The translations under genes and the position numbers were made by a program. A stretch of 64,000 bases of DNA, from NCBI GenBank assembly GCA_024998815.1, contig JACEUQ010000003.1, positions 509,900 to 573,899 of the forward strand. Direction: 5' to 3'. Shown one piece after another: positions 61,307 to 64,000 of this stretch. How positions within the stretch are numbered: position 1 is the first letter of the stretch; each line of letters opens with the position of its first letter. This DNA comes from Opitutus sp. GTDB lineage: Bacteria; Verrucomicrobiota; Verrucomicrobiia; Opitutales; Opitutaceae. A model generated the notes under the pieces. It saw nothing but the letters and a program-made list of their open reading frames with translations. It ran no database searches and was not told the DNA's origin.

Positions 61307-62817
61307 ACTGCCTGCTCACGACGATCATTTTCACGCCGTGGTTCGGCGCGCTCCTGCTGGCGTGCAACCCACGGCTCAGTCCCCGTTTTACCCGCCTGCT
61401 CGCGCTCGGGTTCAGCCTTACGACGCTCGGGCTCGCCGCAGTGGCGTGGGCCGTCTTTCAACCGTCCGCTTCCGGCTACCAGCTGGTCGAGCAACACGCG
61501 TGGATCGCCTGGCTCAACGTCAGCTACCACCTCGGGCTCGACGGCATGAGCCTTTCATTGGTGGCTCTCACCGGGGTGATTGCCCCGACCGCGCTGCTGG
61601 CCTCGTGGAAAATCGACCGCGACCCGCGCCTGTTCGGCCGGTTGTTCCTGCTCCTCCAAGGCGCGGCCCTCGGCGTGTTTCTAGCCCTCGATTTCTTCCC
61701 GTGGTTCCTCTTCTGGGAACTGAGCCTGGTCCCGGCGTTCTTTTTGATAAAACTCTGGGGCGGCCCGGGTGCCTCGCGGGCGGCTTACCAATTCGTGGTC
61801 TATACGATCAGCGGCAGCGCGTTCATGCTGCTGGGGTTTGCCGCGCTGTTTGCGAAAACCGGCTCCTTTGACTTCGTCGCGCTGGCGGCCCTCGCCAAAA
61901 GCGGCGTGCTCACCGCCCAGCTCGGGCAGCCGGTGAGCATTGCGATTTTCGTCGGCGTGCTGCTCGGGCTCGCCGTCAAAGTACCGCTGTTCCCCTTCCA
62001 CACCTGGCTGCCCTCGGCCTACTCCGAGGCCCCGACCGGCGCCTCGATGTTCCTCACCGGCATCATGTCGAAGATGGGCGTTTACGGTTTCTTGCGCATC
62101 CTCTGGCCGATCTTCCCCGAGCAGTTGCAGGCCGCCGCGCCCGTGCTCACCGCCCTCGCGCTGGCCGGTGTGGTGCTGGGAGCCTTTGCCGCAATGGCGC
62201 AGACCGACCTCAAACGCATGGTCGCCTACTCGTCGATTAACCACGTGAGTTACTGCCTGCTGGCGCTCTTCGCCGTCGCCGGTGCCGGCCTCTACACCCC
62301 GCACACCGAGGCGGCTCAGGCCGCGCTCAGCGGCGCGCTGTTGCAGATGGTTAACCACGGCCTGTCCGCCTCGGCGCTGTTCTTCTGCGTGGGGATTTTG
62401 GAAAACCGCTCTGGCGGCCGGCGCGGGATTCACGACTTCGGCGGCGTGCGCTCATCGGCGCCGATCTTCGCCGGCCTCTGCGGGGTAGCGCTGTTCTCCT
62501 CGCTGGGGCTTCCCGGACTCAACGGTTTCGTCGGCGAGTTTCTGGTGTTCCGCGGTGTGTTCGGACTCGCCCCATGGGCGGCAGTGATAGGCTGCCTCGG
62601 CCTGTTCGCCACCGCCTATTTCCTGCTGACCTTCTGGCAACGCGTCTTCCACGGCCCGGAAGGCCCCGGCGTCGCCACCTTCCGTGATCTCAGCGCTCTG
62701 GAAATCATCACGCTCACACCGACCGTCGTGCTGATGCTCGTTCTCGGCGTCTGGCCGCAATTCCTCGTCAGCATTTTTAACCCGCTGGTCACTTCGTGGG
62801 CCGCCCGCCTGCCATGA
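61303..62817 (+). CDS. nuoM: Complex I subunit NuoM, first copy
   Basis: A 504-residue pump subunit. TM5 Glu139 in FFPWFLFWELSLVPAFFLI, TM7 Lys226 in GLAVKVPLFPFHTWLPSAYS, a further Lys in GIMSKMGVYGFLRI, and AQTDLKRMVAYSSINHVSYC and GLPGLNGFVGEFLVF are all in place, so the proton path looks complete. Its stop overlaps the start of a second NuoM-type gene. Confidence 0.95.
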   Translation: MNCLLTTIIFTPWFGALLLACNPRLSPRFTRLLALGFSLTTLGLAAVAWAVFQPSASGYQLVEQHAWIAWLNVSYHLGLDGMSLSLVALTGVIAPTALLASWKIDRDPRLFGRLFLLLQGAALGVFLALDFFPWFLFWELSLVPAFFLIKLWGGPGASRAAYQFVVYTISGSAFMLLGFAALFAKTGSFDFVALAALAKSGVLTAQLGQPVSIAIFVGVLLGLAVKVPLFPFHTWLPSAYSEAPTGASMFLTGIMSKMGVYGFLRILWPIFPEQLQAAAPVLTALALAGVVLGAFAAMAQTDLKRMVAYSSINHVSYCLLALFAVAGAGLYTPHTEAAQAALSGALLQMVNHGLSASALFFCVGILENRSGGRRGIHDFGGVRSSAPIFAGLCGVALFSSLGLPGLNGFVGEFLVFRGVFGLAPWAAVIGCLGLFATAYFLLTFWQRVFHGPEGPGVATFRDLSALEIITLTPTVVLMLVLGVWPQFLVSIFNPLVTSWAARLP

Positions 62818-64000
62818 ACCTGCTGCCTTACTCCATTTACCTGTCGTTTGCCGGCGCGCTGCTCGCCCTGGCTGTCGGTCAACGCTCCGCCGCCGCCGCC
62901 CGCGTGGTGGCGTTGCTCACCGCGCTCGCAGCGTGGGGCGTTGCGCTGGTCGCCGCCTTCGGTTTCAAGCCCACGCCCGAGTTGGTGACCCTGGTCAACG
63001 TGCCGTGGATTCCCCAGCTCGGTGTTAATTACCACCTCGCCGCCGATGGCATCAGCCTGACGCTGGTGGTGCTCACCGGTTTGGCCGCCACCGCCGGCGT
63101 GCTGTTCTCCTGGAACATCGAGGAGCGGGTAGGGGAGTTTTTCGCCTTCTACCTCGCCCTGATCGGCGGGGTGTACGGTGTGTTCCTGAGCGCTGACGCG
63201 TTCGTGTTTTTCGTTTTCTACGAAATCGCGATCGTGCCCAAGTACTTCCTCATCGCGAACTGGGGTTCCACCAACCGCCAGTATGGCGCGATGAAACTGG
63301 CGCTCTATTCCTTTGCCGGCAGCGCGCTGGTGCTGGCCGGGTTGCTCTGGGTTTATGCCACGGGCCACGCCACCGGTTTCGGGCTGAGTGAACTGACGCG
63401 TGCCGCCCCCACTCTGGCGCGGGCCGACCAGCTCACCGTGTTTGCGCTGATCTTCACTGGCTTCGCCGTGCTGGCCGGCATGTTTCCCTTCCACACCTGG
63501 GCGCCGACCGGCCACGTCGCCGCGCCCACCGGTGCCTCGATGCTACTCGCTGGAGTGGTGATGAAACTCGGTGCCTATGGCTGCCTGCGCGTCGCCATGC
63601 CGCTGATACCCGCCGGCCTCGCCTTTTGGCAACCGGCCATCGCCGCTCTCGCCGTCATTGGAATTATCTACGCGGGGCTGGTCGCCTTGGTGCAGGACGA
63701 TTTCAAATTCGTGATCGGTTACTCCAGCGTCAGCCACATGGGTTTTGTGATCCTGGGTTTGGCCGCCGCCAACCCGGTGGCGGTGTCGGGAGCGGTGTTG
63801 CAGATGTTTTCCCACGGGGCGATCGCCGGGCTGCTGTTCGCGGTGGTCGGCCGGATGGTCTACGAGCGCACCCACACGCGGCAGCTCGCCGAGTTGCAAA
63901 AACTCCCCCTGCACCGGCTGATGCCGTTCTCGGCGGTGGTGTTTGTTATCGCCGGACTGGCCTCGATGGGCATGCCGGGTTTTAGCGGTTTTCCCGCCGA
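62814..64000 (+). CDS. Second NuoM-like subunit, cut by the window edge
   Basis: An open frame from ATG 62814 (overlapping the nuoM stop) to the right edge, 395 codons without a stop. It is a NuoM homologue, not NuoN: FYEIAIVPKYFLIANWGSTN with Glu137, MKLGAYGCLRVAMPLIPAG, DDFKFVIGYSSVSHMGFVIL, QMFSHGAIAGLLFAVVG and MGMPGFSGFPA. At the TM7 site the usual Lys (Lys226 of the first copy) is Leu220 (GFAVLAGMFPFHTWAPTGHV), so one key charged residue is missing or moved. Complex I types with two NuoM subunits are known in some bacteria; this cluster seems to belong to such a type. Confidence 0.9.
   Translation, partial: MNLLPYSIYLSFAGALLALAVGQRSAAAARVVALLTALAAWGVALVAAFGFKPTPELVTLVNVPWIPQLGVNYHLAADGISLTLVVLTGLAATAGVLFSWNIEERVGEFFAFYLALIGGVYGVFLSADAFVFFVFYEIAIVPKYFLIANWGSTNRQYGAMKLALYSFAGSALVLAGLLWVYATGHATGFGLSELTRAAPTLARADQLTVFALIFTGFAVLAGMFPFHTWAPTGHVAAPTGASMLLAGVVMKLGAYGCLRVAMPLIPAGLAFWQPAIAALAVIGIIYAGLVALVQDDFKFVIGYSSVSHMGFVILGLAAANPVAVSGAVLQMFSHGAIAGLLFAVVGRMVYERTHTRQLAELQKLPLHRLMPFSAVVFVIAGLASMGMPGFSGFPA

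Noticed and set aside
62814-64000. NuoN as the last visible gene
   Set aside because: Its phrases (FYEIAIVPKYFLIANWG, SHMGFVIL, MGMPGFSGF) follow NuoM and not NuoN.

Overview
The window is high-GC bacterial DNA that looks like a member of the Verrucomicrobiota, most likely of the Opitutaceae type. This is an inference from gene content. There is a TIGR02597-type secreted protein next to a PEP-CTERM protein, a Lol/lipid A gene neighbourhood that points to a Gram-negative envelope, a nuo operon of unusual composition, and intergenic spaces crowded with palindromic repeats. I saw no rRNA or tRNA gene and no CRISPR array.

Layout. 1-0.6 kb: end of an FKBP-type prolyl isomerase. 0.9-2.1 kb: IS630-family element, copy 1. 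2.3-2.75 kb: a 21-bp minisatellite. 3.0-6.2 kb: TIGR02597 protein followed by a PEP-CTERM gene that is split by an IS4-family element with perfect ends and an 8-bp target duplication. 6.2-13.2 kb: TPR membrane protein, then a leftward set lysS, lolC/E, lolD and a Gfo/Idh/MocA oxidoreductase of the subfamily usually found beside lipid A genes. 13.5-14.1 kb: a toxin-antitoxin-like pair. 14.3-18.4 kb: lipB, lipA, hpf, glgA. 18.9-22.7 kb: TerC, AEC transporter, HI0933-type flavoprotein, Spy-like protein. 23-26.9 kb: an HDOD gene broken by an in-frame TGA, a PAS protein, an outer-membrane barrel. 27.4-29.4 kb: a group II intron with its reverse transcriptase. 29.9-33.6 kb: a CHASE/AAA+/Fis regulator without a GAFTGA loop, and allophanate hydrolase carrying two in-frame palindromes. 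34.3-41.7 kb: a signalling island of outer-membrane barrel, giant FecR protein, CHASE2 adenylate cyclase and small FecR-like protein. 41.9-44.6 kb: ketopantoate reductase and a PhoR-like kinase. 45.05-48.04 kb: a mobile block bounded by 40-bp inverted repeats, holding an AbrB-like gene coupled to a DDE transposase and the second IS630 copy. 48.3-52.9 kb: trmB, a His/Cys-rich protein, a ZnuD-like TonB receptor, a stand-alone cyclase domain. 53.5 kb to the right edge: nuoA-B-C-D-I-H-J-K-L-M and a second nuoM.

How the parts work together. The nuo genes encode the quinone and membrane modules of complex I with an extra antiporter-like subunit, but no nuoE, nuoF or nuoG is inside the cluster. The lysS-lolCE-lolD-oxidoreductase set joins translation to lipoprotein export and probably lipid A synthesis. 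lipB and lipA together make protein-bound lipoate. The FecR/CHASE2/barrel island looks like an envelope-to-cAMP sensing unit.

The strongest non-genic signal is repeats. There are at least five families of palindromic or MITE-like elements (described by position below). They sit at gene ends, supply stop codons, occur inside a reading frame, and decorate the borders of insertion sequences.
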